From Heterobilharzia americana (taxonomy: Eukaryota; Platyhelminthes; Trematoda; Strigeidida; Schistosomatidae): a stretch of 64,000 nt of DNA. Positions 11,054-22,329 of this stretch are shown here, piece after piece. The notes below the pieces were generated by a model. That model saw nothing but the letters and a program-made list of their open reading frames with translations. It was not told the origin of the DNA and did not search any database. A program made the position numbers and the translations under genes. The stretch lies in assembly GCA_944470555.2 (NCBI GenBank), contig OX104127.1, positions 49,466,934 to 49,530,933 of the forward strand, given 5' to 3'. Position 1 is the stretch's first letter. Each line of letters opens with the position of its first letter.

Positions 11054-12290
11054 TTAGTTCATTTCTGACACTTTCTTCCTGGTACAGGATACCAGGTGAA
11101 TATGGTATTGCAGAGATTTTATATTTTGTAGTATGTGCACAAAGTTTAATGTACTTGCTGTTTGTCTTTCCAGATGACCGACAGACAGACAGAGCTTTAA
11201 GTGAGGAGGATGCTGGTCATCTGATGAAATCACTCCTGTCAGATGTTTACATGAGTTAGTATGTTTGTCCAGAACAGTGTCAATTCGAAGGTTTAGAGGA
11301 ACACGACTAGCTCTTCTGACAGTCTTCAAGGTGCTATGCAATATAGCATAGTATTTTTTCAACAACCGGGGGAAGAATAGAGGAGAATAGGCAAGATGCA
11401 GGAGTTTATGAAACACAAGATGAGAGGCTGAGTTATTCGAGATACACTCAGCTTCCTAATGCATGAAGTTAGGTGGGAGATTGTTTTGGAAATTACTAAG
11501 ATATGGGAGGATTAGGAGAGGTCAGAAGAGAAATGCAATCTGAGATAAATCCCAGTTGTAACATTCTGTAGTGCACAATATCACAATGGAACAAGAAAGA
11601 TGAGAAGTAAGCAGATTACATAGGTTATGTTCACATCTGAAACTAAAGTTTAGTGTGACATTTGGAAGAATTTGGGATATGACCATTGACGGACGACGGA
11701 CGATCTTCCAACTGTAGATAGGCAATCATTCATTTGGGAAGAACTTGTTGAAGAGGAGATAGGTGTGGAAACTATCAGGTCGTGAGCATGTATGATAAAA
11801 TTGATACTGGCTGAAGGTAGTGAGTTATAGAGAAAGGAAGAGAAAAGAAGGGGTAAATGACAGTTTGTTGGGGAACACCGGTCACAGTAAGGAATGAGGT
11901 GGAGATCTTCCTTCTATGAACAGTATGTTGTTTCCTTTTAGAGAAATAGGAACGCAGTCAGCAGATTATCCAGAACTCAGTGTGAGCCCAATGTATCTTA
12001 TCCAGCTAAAGAGATGTTGGGACAAAATTGAATGCTGAAGTCTGAAAAGGCACACTTGATATACTTGGCATTTCTGTCAAGATAATAAACAATATTGTGA
12101 TATAAGAGTGTTAGCATCCTGAGTGATTTTTCTGCTTTTGTATGGAAATTGACTGGGGTCTTTGAAAGCCTTAGATGAGAGTTCAAGCACAGGTATTATC
12201 AGCTTTTCCACTGGTTTCAAGGAAGGAGAATAGAATACTATCCAAATAAGCCTTCTTCTTAAATTTGGAATGAATAGCATTCCTCATTAT
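11054..12290 (-). pseudogene. Non-LTR retrotransposon reverse transcriptase remnant (C-terminal half)
   Basis: On the minus strand several frames line up with one LINE ORF2. In order: LKPVEKLIIPVLELSSKAF, DPSQFPYKSRKITQDANTL and NIVYYLDRNAKYIKCAFSDF (12280-12000, RT fingers to motif A, where the expected F-x-D-F with a second Asp is only partly kept), then NVTLNFSFRCEHNLCNL (about 11640), and FFPRLLKKYYAILHSTLKT...ASRVPLNLRIDTVLDKHTNSC (11380-11240), the usual region after the RT. No single long frame remains and I do not find a clear YADD. Clade is uncertain; not RTE. Confidence 0.6.
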
Positions 12291-13839
12291 TTGGTAGAAT
12301 ACAGATTTGAAATTCACGGTGTTTCGTCCTGTCTGTCTCATCAACAATGTGCATCCTACTGGAGGTTACTTTTCAGAATAAGCTTCAAATAGAATTTGCA
12401 TCTCTTCAAGTCACTAAGCTGTTGATTATCAGGCTAATTAGTTATGATTAAAACGTTGGTAGTGACTCTATCAAATGCTATCTACTTTCAGAGAATTGAC
12501 TTAACGTTTGCACAATAAGGATGCATTTGAATACTGTCTTGTATTGCTCCTTTTATACTGAACTCACAAGCATCAGATAAAAGCAACACATGGCGACTTG
12601 TCAGTGTCAAATAATCACTCCTATTTTAATAATAATACGCAATCCTTTTACGTTAAACACATACACACAGACAAACAGGAGAATTCTGTGATGGATATAA
12701 CCGATGACAGTATCTGACAATCAGCTTATTGCAACCACGCCATACCTTAGCGGGACGTCAACAGATAGAAACTCCGTATCCGTGCCTTGTAAGATTGCCT
12801 ATCTATTTGCAACATCACAATTGTAAAGCAAGCTTTATTCCACAGGATAGAATGTTGAAACTCCCCAAGGTTTTAATAAGAAGCGGTCTAAATTGAAGTC
12901 AGCACTCCAAGTCATCAGCCGCTGAGGTGGGAGTTCTGGATTCCAGCGTTGTTTCATGTTACTGTGTGGGTAAGAAATACCATATTGCAGAACTTTGTCC
13001 TTCAACTGACTAAAGAAAATAAGTATCCAACTTCTGACTTACTAGCATTATTTTGTAAGGTGTGGTTTTTGTCAAATAAACCTGGCTTCGCTACAATCGC
13101 AGGCCAGTCTTTGTCTTCTGATTTTCGCGACTTAGTGAAGTATCAGGCCTGAGGGAGAACAGTCAATTCGTTTTCAATCCAAGTGTCTCTTCACCTTTGT
13201 ATTATTTCTTGCATTTCGTATTATTCTGCCAGTCACTTCAGGTTTAAAAAAGTTGATAGTCTTTTTAGGAAGTTTATGATATGGTGATGCTGATAGGCTT
13301 TATTGGCACAAAAAATAGTGGGACCATCATCTAAATGTAAATCTGGCTACTAAGTACTACTGATCATCTATTGCTTGTATCAGTCAGTAGTATAGATCCT
13401 GTAGTACTTCTGATGGCTCTGTTAGTGCTATTCGTTGATTGAAGTAGGTCACAATTTGCGGTTTTGAGATTCTGGTTGCCTTACCATAGTAGCCTACCAA
13501 TAGAATGCACCTAGACCTGAACGAGTTGTCTTCTAAATAGGGGTTGTTCAAAGAATGAGTAGTAATGTACAAAAATATGCTTGATAGTATAATGGTGCAG
13601 CTGAACCTATTACAAATTTATGTACTATGCTACAAAGCACACGCCTAGATCAACAGTCAGTTATATTAACTTGTTAAGGAGATTGAAGTAGGTGAAGCAG
13701 TGTTCAATCCCGACACAAAGCGCTTCAAAATTGAAGTCCTAAATCAAAAAGTCACATTTCAACACATTCATAGTCAAACATTACGGATTATTAACTGGTT
13801 CTAAGTGTATCTTAAAGCTTATTCTGAAGACAATACAGG
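12291..13839. other. Nothing recognised
   Basis: Short chance frames only. The upstream part of the LINE remnant may extend a little into this stretch, but I cannot trace it. Confidence 0.35.
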
Positions 13840-14030
13840 ACTTTGGTTGGTTGGAGGCGATCAGCAGAAAGCCGTAGACCTAGGTTTCGTGCTTGTTGGC
13901 ACTCGTCAGCAAGAAGTATCTGCGAGCTCGAAGTAACTAGTGTGCCTTGGGAAATTTTAACTGCCGTCACCCGGTGTTTCAGTTAATGACGTTACCATTG
14001 AGCGGCTGACCTCTTGTCAGAGAGGGTTAT
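13840..14030 (-). mobile_element. SINE3-type retroposon with hammerhead
   Basis: On the minus strand it starts with a tRNA-like head (GCCGCTCAATGGTAACGTC as box A region), continues with the hammerhead at 13871-13915, and ends with CTTTCTGCTGATCGCCTCC. It is homologous to the copies at 14036, 45574 and 61135. Box B is degraded here (AGTTAAAATTTCCC) but clear in the 61-kb copy (GGTTCAAATC). Confidence 0.7.
13871..13915 (-). ncRNA. Hammerhead motif (SINE3 type), core intact, stem I weak
   Basis: Minus strand: CTGACGA, stem II GTGCCAACAAGCAC, GAAA, 3-bp stem III CCT/AGG, GTC. The stem I strands TTCTTG and TACGGC hardly pair in this copy. Comparing copies suggests an ancestral GCCUUA/UAAGGC stem. 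Confidence 0.6.
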
Positions 14031-14035
14031 ATACA

Positions 14036-14300
14036 TTGATAGGTCACTGGAGAGCAACCAATACAATGTTGTCTAGTCCTAGGTGCTCACTGAGTTCTAT
14101 TGATCATTTTACAATGAAGCTACCAAGCAAGGAGGCTGATAAATTTTAGTTGGTTGAAGGCAATCGGCAGAAAGCTAGGATTCGTGCTTGTTGGCACTGG
14201 TCAGTAAGGCGTATTTACAACCTCCTAGCCCACATTGCAAAATGATCGATAGAGTTCGAGACATGAGACTGGTTGCTTTCCAGTGACCAATCACTGCACG
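14036..14300. mobile_element. SINE3 copy with an inverted tail (tail-out pair)
   Basis: The minus-strand SINE3 covers 14036-14215: hammerhead region 14173-14210 and tail 14036-14135. The cleavage-site side is deleted and the core has CUGACCA. Directly to its right, 14218-14298 is an inverted copy of the same tail (GGTCACTGGAGAGCAACC matches GGTTGCTTTCCAGTGACC), lacking about 20 bp. The two tails point outwards. Confidence 0.6.
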
Positions 14301-14580
14301 ATATAGGACTAGCAACCTTCTTTTACACATCAGAAGTTTCCTAATGACTTACATAGTGGGTAGACCATGGTCATACAAGTCATACTAAAGTATGGGCTAC
14401 TGCTTACAGGTATTCTTCAGATTGATTAGCTAAAATTCCATCACTGATTATTAAATGTACACTCCGATAAACTTTCCTCCCGTTCAAATGTAAATATTTG
14501 ATACGGGGTTGATTGTATTGCTTGTGCTTCATATCTGGAGAAAAAATAAACTTTGTTGTATGTTATTGGGTGATGATTAA

Positions 14581-14690
14581 AGGCGAAATGAAAACCCTGA
14601 CGGCGGTGGCAGGACTCCAACCACCAGCCATTGGGTTTTTGACTGAGTCCTCTATCATTCGGGCTAAGAGACCTGAATGTTGAGCAGACT
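14581..14690 (-). mobile_element. SINE4-type tRNA-like retroposon fragment
   Basis: On the minus strand: TTAGCCCGAATGATAGAGG (box A like), then GGTGGTTGGAGTCCTGCC (box B like), then GTCAGGGTTTTCATTTCGCC. The same box B plus TTTTCATTTC tail occurs at 27846, 28128, 48116 and 54418. I see no hammerhead in this family. Confidence 0.5.
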
Positions 14691-15779
14691 TTTATTTCAC
14701 TTCAGTTACCATGGGTTGTATGTACCAAATCACACCCCACCTACTCGAATCGCACTTCACTCACCTCAACCTGGGCGACCAGGTAATATTGAAGGTTATT
14801 AATAGCTTAGTGCATAAAAATGTTACGGGTTGAGTTACAACACTACAGTCATACGTACACATATCCTGAATTCCTTCAAAATAAAACACAGTAACGTGTC
14901 GAATTATTGAGACAGAAGTTGACAAAATCACTACCTTATGAATTCATTATAGCTAATATTAGACATTTATGTTGATCCTTTTAATTTCATCCCAAAGAAC
15001 ATACACAGATAAAGAAGGAAACGCTTAGAAAATCAAAGAAAGCAGGAGATAAAGGCAACTTACTTTACTTTTAAGGAGAATTTCCGTGGAAAATTACTTA
15101 TTTGATGCTGGTAGGATTTTCTAAGAACTGAAAATCCTCATATTGTTGTTTAAAGGATACATTTATCAGAGTTTATAAATTGTGGTGTGATTGTAAAGAA
15201 TGAAATGAAAGTGGTTAACTGGAAACAAAACAAACAATAAAAGACTGGAAAAAGGAAGAGCTTTAAAGTTTATCAGTACAGTAATTTCACTTTTATGCTA
15301 AGATATAACTTTAGAATTATGAAGAATCCTTAAGAACTTCTTATCAAGCCAATATCACTCTTCAGAAAGTGATTTACTTTATGTAGAAGATACAATCTCA
15401 GTCACGTTAACACAACCGCAGATACAGAATAGGCTGAATTGGCTACCTAGCCTAATAAACTGAAGAATCTTCTCATGACTGTTGCATTCCTACTGAAGAA
15501 TAGACAAGCTTGATGTAGGTTAGTCAAATAACCCCAAAGATCTAGAAAGCCTACATGTAGAGTCTATAGTACTTGCTTACATCTGCTGCATAGACAAATA
15601 CTGAACGGATTTCAGGTAGTTTGAAGAAAATCGGGTCCATTGAATAAAAAGAATATTTTATCGTTTCATTAACTTGGAATATATACCGTCATAAAACCTA
15701 CATTTTCTTTTACTCATTGTGACTGTAGAGAGTTTCCACCACAAATTAGCGTCAGTTTAGGGAACTATTTAAAGTCAAG

Positions 15780-15995
15780 AACCACTACACAACCAACTAT
15801 ATCACGGACTGACACCAGTTAGGGAACTACTGAAAACCTGGGAGCATTGAATTGCTGTTTTGTCCTGGCATGGAACTGCTCAGTAGTACGCACCCGCAAC
15901 CGGGCTAGGGATCGAACTCAGAATCTTCAGGTCTCATGGAGAACACGTTAACCATCCAGCCACTGGGTTGCAGTTCAGTGGTTCACAGTTTCCAA
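15780..15995 (-). mobile_element. SINE2-type retroposon, nearly complete
   Basis: Minus strand: head with CAGTGGCTGGATGGTTAACG (box A) and GAGTTCGATCCC (box B), then the hammerhead region and the tail CTAACTGGTGTCAGTCCG. The ribozyme core is broken: CUGAGCA instead of CUGAGGA, and AAAA instead of GAAA. The head is the best preserved of the SINE2 copies in this window. Confidence 0.75.
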
Positions 15996-16563
15996 CTTCT
16001 GTCAGTTCGCAATATAGCGTTACTATCCATGGTGGTCTTCAGCTGGCATCCGCTTCCCTTCCGACTGGTTGGCCTCACAGGTCACGGCTTCTCATTAGGA
16101 CTTCGAGATGTCCCTCTGGAAACATGTCACTAATGGGCACTATACTGTAATGTATTTTGCGGTGAATGAGAATTTTTCTTTCCGACAAAATCATTTTCTT
16201 AGCCGTACATTCATGAATGCATACTAGAAACGATAGAACATTCCGTGGTAATTTCTGGTCACAGGTCATTATTCAGTATTAACTGAATCAGTCTAACACT
16301 GAAGTGAATTTGATGGGTTCTTTTTTTCACACATGACCTGTACTTGTCTTGCATGATAACATCGAACTGATTTAACTGCCTCTGCTAATAATTTGGCTTT
16401 CCAACAAATGTTCACTGTTATTAGATGGTAGAAGATATAGTGCTATCCGAGAGTTGACATTTACGCAGGTAACCTTTTTTATTGAACTGTGCATGTAATG
16501 AGCACTTATCAAGATAGCTTTGATAACCTTCTTAAATATAATCTTAAGAATTTTTTAATAACC
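15996..16563. other. Nothing recognised
   Basis: Two overlapping 60-65 residue frames start inside the SINE and have no recognisable similarity. No gene supported. Confidence 0.35.
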
Positions 16564-16768
16564 CTCGAGTGGAACCCCAATGGGAAGCAACGAGTTGGGC
16601 ATCCAAGGGTGACATGGAAGAGATCGTGCGAGGAGGAAATGAGAGCTTCTGGGCTGTTGTGGAGTCAGGTTCAAAAGATTTTAGAGAACAGAGTGCATTG
16701 GAGACGTGCTACTGAAGCCCTATGTTCCATTAGGAACCCAAGGGACAAATAATAATAATAATCACTAA
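16564..16768 (+). mobile_element. RTE 3'-end fragment (copy D)
   Basis: Encodes the C-terminal RTE segment EWNPNGKQRVGHPRVTWKR...NRVHWRRATEALCSIRN and ends in an AAT trinucleotide tail (16749-16763). About 200 bp long, strongly 5'-truncated. It lacks the microinsertions of copies A and C and is closer to copy B. Confidence 0.85.
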
Positions 16769-18562
16769 AATCGACTTGTACTAGTGACAGAATGATTAAG
16801 CAATATTGTGATGTGTGATTATTATTATCTCTATTTATTATTAAATGTTATTGGGCAAATAAACATTTGTGAACATTGGCTATGGAGTACATTTTGGTCT
16901 TCAAATATTTGGATAGATTACTGATCACATACAACTTGAATTACAGGTTATCACTTTTAAAGATATCTTAAGTCGAATGAAGCAATTGTTCGGTATTCTT
17001 CTTTGGTTTTTAGACACATCGTTTTCTGATTTAAAGTGGGGGTTGTGCAAATATATTTTATCCGGATAAACTTTTAAATTACAAATAACATCTCTTCCTA
17101 CCACTTCAATTTTCTTGAATATTTCCCTTTATATCTGCAAAAACAAGTTTTGTTCATTTGTATAGCTGAAATTTGCTACAGATACAATTTTGTTGTCCCA
17201 AATGCGTGGAAACATACCGTGATTCACTCCTTCTGTGTTCTTTTTTTTTTCTGCTTGAAATCAGGTCTGTTAGATTACTTTTAGAAATTTTACACGAAAC
17301 TAGCTCAATTCTTCTCTCCAAATGGATTAAAAACCTACTCAGTAACACTACTTATTAAAGTCCGTTGTCATCACACCCTTCGCACTGTTTTGTTGAAATT
17401 AAACTTGTAGTGTATATTAGACCAAACACAACGCTTCTAGGTAACCCTATTTTTGAATGTGCTACTTCGTTTATTCACTCTCTAAAAGAAATTTTTATTC
17501 CTGTTAACATTTTGTTCCTTTTGCTTTTTAAGTTTATGCTTATATGGAATAGATACTTGAGTTTTCGTGTTAATTACTGCTGGAACCATTACAATTAAGA
17601 CTTGAACCGAAGGTTGCCACTTTTAATGATTTTTTAAGTTGAATTAAGTAACTTCAGTGCTCTCGTCCTTTCACTGACTACAAAATATGATGTAAAGTAT
17701 CAAAAACGTTAAGTGCCAAATTAGCGACCTGTTTAAATTTACAGCTACTAAAAATTTCCCATAAAACTTGTTTTAACCGGTCAAATGTGAACATGTCGTA
17801 GTACATACTCTGAAACATTTTAAAAGTGTCTTCAATAGGTTGTTTTACAGGTTCACACTGATGGTATCAGGCATATTATCTTTATGCATTATGGCTGATA
17901 TTAGCGGTCATTTTTACATTCAGATAATGTGTGAAGTGAGTAATTGCGAGCATAATTTTAATTAATGTTTTTAAAAAAATATTTTTGATCTATAGTACCA
18001 TAGTAAGCTTAAATAAAAGCATACCGGATGCCAGTAGTGCAACAAAATTACAAGCGAAAACATCAAGGTAGATGGCAACGGTCCCCTGTGTACAAAACAG
18101 TATATTACTTAGCCACTACAGGAATAGTTAGATGGAAATGCAGATTCTCATGCGAACCGAATTAACCTCCACCACCTAAATTACATACTGAGAATTCCAC
18201 ATTGCATCAAGAATACTGCGTGGAATAAAGTGATCATCATATACGCGTCAGGCTGAGAATTTGTTATGAATACATTCAGCTGAAGTATAACGTGTTCTAC
18301 AAATGTTGTATGATGGCACCTTATGTTAGATTAAAAACCTAATTCATTCATTAGTTGAATTGTGGAGAAGTACGCATTATTTCGTGAGAGAATGCTTCAG
18401 TTTATGATGATGGGAATGTTTGATGAGTAAAGCGTATCTTAAGAGACAAGCAACATTTTGGGGAAATTCTGGCGAAATACGTACTCTTGAGAAAATAAGG
18501 GTTAGTTGTAGCATTTGTCCATTCATTTTACACTACTTTTCCTAAAATTTCCCCGTTCCTCA
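16769..18562. other. Nothing recognised
   Basis: AT-rich. A stretch around 18060-18260 (GCAGATTCTCATGCGAAC, GAGAATTCCACATTGCATC) has weak echoes near 7020-7060 and 24830-24900, suggesting an old dispersed repeat that I cannot define. Confidence 0.35.
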
Positions 18563-19272
18563 TCAAGGTTTTTCGAAAGTGAAATGTTCGGACAACACAC
18601 ATTTACTTTGTCCAACTATTAAATCTTTTAAAATTTGTACAAAATCCTTTACCTGTTTTTCCATTATAAAATCAGCGATATAAAAAGAGTTGATGAAGCT
18701 TGGTTGTGTATTTTTACAGCTCACATATACGGATAGGTGATCAAAGCAAGTTGAACTTTCCTGTATATTCGAAAAACATGCAGACTTGTAAACGTCTCCC
18801 CAAATCGATGTGATTATACACAGATCAGTAGTATTAGAGAAGAACTGAATGATTGCAGTGTCTTTGAATCGCATGAAGATGTTATGGACTGTGGTGTTCA
18901 AGGAGAAAGAAATAAAGGATATACGGTGGGACTTCGAGGCTGTGAAGGAACTGGTATGTATCACAACTCGCAATCGAAGACGATTGTGATGGGAATGTTT
19001 CTCCGGGTTATGGAGAAAGAAACCTATACCAACATTTTGGGTGTGGATAGGAAGGCTATCTGAGAGACTGAGGTGAGACAATTGGTGACGGAGTCCGACA
19101 GGCTGAAAGATATATAGCAGATAATGGAGTAGTTCAGAAGTATGATGCTGAGAACAAATTGAAAACGGTTAGTATTCGTGCTTAAACTAACCAGTCTGCT
19201 ACACTGAAGGCTTCTTATGTTAAATGAGTAGTTCCAGTTGTAATTAATATGCCGCATACTATCGATATACAT
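18563..19272 (-). other. Unassigned open frames (172 aa and 82 aa)
   Basis: The longest non-transposon frame outside XPR1 is 18563-19081 on the minus strand, 172 residues, with a second frame overlapping its upstream end. It is rich in Ser, Phe, Ile and His and has no motif that I recognise. There is no splice context to make a gene model and no similarity to the mobile elements here. It may be a chance frame in purine-rich DNA or part of an unknown repeat. Confidence 0.15.
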
Positions 19273-19599
19273 TTTTATAGGTAAATTTCACCAGATTAAG
19301 GACCATGAGATCACTGAATATTGTCCAGCGTATTTTCTGACACAAATTTCATGGACTCCATCGTATGTAATTTTCTAGTTTACATCTACTGAGATTACAG
19401 TTGACAACTCACAGAAAAAGAGGGACTCGTACTCCTCTAAAGTTTGACAAAACATAATCCAACTTTCCGTCAACCGTAATTATATATACAACATACAAAG
19501 AATATTCCTAACTCTATGTCAGTGTTGTACTTGTGACAACACCACAGATAAAATGCAATCCATCGAATTTCGACCTAGTAGCTGAAGGCCAACGTACTC

Positions 19600-19790
19600 T
19601 TTGCGAGACCTGACGAATATGAATTAGACATCTGGAGGTGTTGTGAACATACGCTGCTGAGGGATCGCCTACTACGACGAAATAGCTGTCCAGTGTTTCC
19701 AGGGTTTTCTACGGTTGATCAACTGATATAATTCCGTCGTAAATCAATCAGTGCCTACAAACCTTCAAACTGAATTACTGTCTACTGCTC
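19600..19790 (+). mobile_element. SINE2-type retroposon
   Basis: ACGCTGCTGAGGGATCGCC...GACGAAATAGCTGTCCAGTG matches the SINE2 hammerhead, with A9 of the core changed to G. A GATCAACTGATATAATTCC tail follows. No clear tRNA head remains. Confidence 0.6.
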
Positions 19791-20264
19791 GTCAGTGATA
19801 TACTTGGAGGTGGATTTCGCGGAATTCTAACAAAAACCCATGACCTGTGGGGTGATGCAAGTCTAACTTGAAGACAAGTGATTTGCAATACTATTTGGAT
19901 GATATTCATGTTATATCTCAAATTGAAAGATATTGGAAAATGAGTTTTCATGAATATAATACCATTTTTATATCAGGGAGGACTTTTTGCAACACATGCA
20001 GAGACAATATATCATTGCGTAAGTTACAGAAAGTATTCAAGAAAGTAGAATTTCCGGCAAGTTGGTAATATTTCCATTCATGTCTACGGTGACAGCGAAA
20101 AATGCATTCGAAAATTACTTTTTAAAATGACTTAAGAAAACAGATACAAATGCTTGAAAAATGCACAGCGTTTAAATGACTTCTTATGTGCAGTTCCCAT
20201 GTAAACTATAATCCAAATATCTTAGACTTCACATCATAGAGTAACCGTGCGCTATCTTGTAGTT

Positions 20265-20310
20265 TATTCGGTGGTTCACAGTGGAATCCAGGATGTGCAT
20301 TCCTTTCTAT
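20265..20310 (-). mobile_element. Sm-alpha fragment
   Basis: GTGGTTCACAGTGGAATCCAGG and the following bases match the 3' side of an Sm-alpha hammerhead in antisense. Only about 45 bp remain. Confidence 0.45.
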
Positions 20311-20320
20311 CTAGATTAAT

Positions 20321-20560
20321 CGTTGTTATTTTTTATGTTGTTGCATGCATTATCCCTTGTTGATTGGACTGAATCGGTCGATCTCTGTCGGCATATGGAC
20401 TTTAGTGCAGATGCCTCGATACTGTTTGTGTTTTTTATATGAACGATAGATAGTGGCTACCAGGGGAATCCACGACGTGCATTCCGTTCTTTTTGGGACT
20501 CGTCAGCTGGATTTATCTACCCCTCAGTGAGCGATGCTGTTCCCATCAATGTAAAATTGA
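20321..20560 (-). mobile_element. Sm-alpha SINE, left member of an inverted pair
   Basis: Minus strand: hammerhead region 20466-20514 with intact CUGACGA but GGAA instead of GAAA, then GTAGCCACTATC and a tail (CAGTATCGAGGCATCTGC, CGATTCAGTCCAATCAAC). The tRNA-like head is cut off at CATCAATG. It forms an inverted pair with 20561-20850. Confidence 0.65.
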
Positions 20561-20850
20561 AACACAGGTAATAGTGGGGCATCCATGCATGAGTCCACGT
20601 GCCAGCATAGACCAATCAGTTCGGTCCATTCAACGACGAGATAATACAAGTAACAACATAAAAACTATGCCAGTAGCTCAAGAAATAGTTATCATGACCC
20701 GGTTGGATAACACTGTGGCGTTTGAATTAATCGGTTTCGGGTTCCAGTTTTAGTGGGAATAACATCGCTCACTGGGATACAGGTACATCCAGCTGACCAG
20801 TTTTAAACAAGACGAAACGCGTGCCCTAGATTTCTCTGCTAGCCACCATC
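20561..20850 (+). mobile_element. Sm-alpha SINE, right member of an inverted pair
   Basis: Starts with a tail-type segment (20561-20680, GGGGCATCCATGC...CCAATCAGTTCGGTCC), followed by head (GTTGGATAACACTGTGGCG), box B region (GGTTTCGGGTTCC) and hammerhead 20788-20832. The order tail then body suggests part of a tandem unit. The core is CUGACCA, so the ribozyme should be dead; GAAAC is kept. Confidence 0.65.
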
Positions 20851-21145
20851 CTTAATTAATATACAATCAGTGTTATTCATTGTAAATTCAGTGTGAGATA
20901 TGAGTTAGAATTCACCCTGAATATCCCTACTTTATTAAGTGGATATTATACATAGCTCACATTGAGGTCACTGATAAAACAGCTTTCTAACCCGTTAACC
21001 ATCTGTCACCGAACCCACCAAATAGCTCTGAATCATTATTTATATATAGCCTGCCGTTGCTATGACGTCAGAATCATACCCAAAGCACAAACGATGACTA
21101 TCCTAATTCAGTATTACAGTGGAAAGCGATTTCGTACTTAAAGCT

Positions 21146-21250
21146 ATGGGTTCGAGTTTCACTTGGTGTGACGTCACTCACTGGGAGGTGAATACACTCA
21201 GCTAATGAGCTCCAACCAGGTCGAGACACGTATCCTGAATTCTGTACCAA
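21146..21250 (+). mobile_element. Sm-alpha SINE fragment
   Basis: Box B like GGGTTCGAGTTTC, the linker CTCACTGGGAGGTG and a hammerhead region at 21195-21244 whose core is CUAAUGA and GAGA in place of GAAA. Old, inactive copy. Confidence 0.6.
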
Positions 21251-22329
21251 CCAACGTCCATCATTACTATCAAATATGACCTGATTTAATTTTTCTTTTG
21301 ATGACAGGATTATTTATTAGATTAAGGTACTACGCATTCATTAATGTCTCATGATTCAGGTTAACAGTTACAAATAAGTTTTTTTTTAAGCTGATGAACT
21401 TAAGACAAAAGTAGAAATATTTTTGTACTCTAAGTGAATATTGATAGAAATTCGGTTGGTTTCGGGAAAATACCAGATAGTCAATAAGTGAGATACTTCA
21501 AATACAAGGTACTTTGTCATTTAAAGTCAAGGTGTACTGGACATACAGATAAAGACTGTTTAGCTATGAAGCTGAAAAAATAGATGAGATACAAAAGTTA
21601 AATGTACATTCAAAAATATTGCATTCATCAGTTTTTACGTTTATAATTCGAGCTTGAAGGATTTTTAACCTACAGACTGAGTCAGCTCCAACAGCATATT
21701 TGAATAATGCGTAAGAAACTGAAGATAGTACCTATTTTCATTCCTCTTTCGGGAACCTAATTGAACCTTAGCCTACCAAAATTTTCCTCCAAACGCATAC
21801 ATTATATCCTTTCCCTTCAATTTCTTTTATTCATTTAAACATGTCGTCTGAAGGTATAATATACTATTGCACATTTTTAAAATAATTCCAACTAACTGTT
21901 TCTCGATTTAGTAACAAAAAGAAAAAAATATCTAGTTAGGTAGTAATGGACTTATCATTTCCTGAAAAATGCATTATATTTCTTCTCCTCAAATACTTAG
22001 CTTGAATTGCATGTTCTTGCACTGACTGAATGAACCACTACCACCATACTTTTGTTCGTTTTCGCAACATCAGCTGACTGTTTCTCATGAATGCCTTTAT
22101 CATTCGACAAAACATTAAAAAGACATAAATTGTCTGAACCGTTTACTGTTTGAGCAACATATTTTAAACACTCTAATCACAAACATACACTTATCAAAGG
22201 TATTTATATGGAAATTCATAAAGATAAGAGGTGAGAATATAAAAAGAAGTCAAGTAGGAAGGAAGTTTAGGTCAAATAACAGTGAAAATCAATAGGGCGA
22301 ATATGATAATATATCGAACTTGCTTTCAG
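21251..22329. other. Nothing recognised
   Basis: AT-rich, no supported frame or repeat. Confidence 0.4.
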
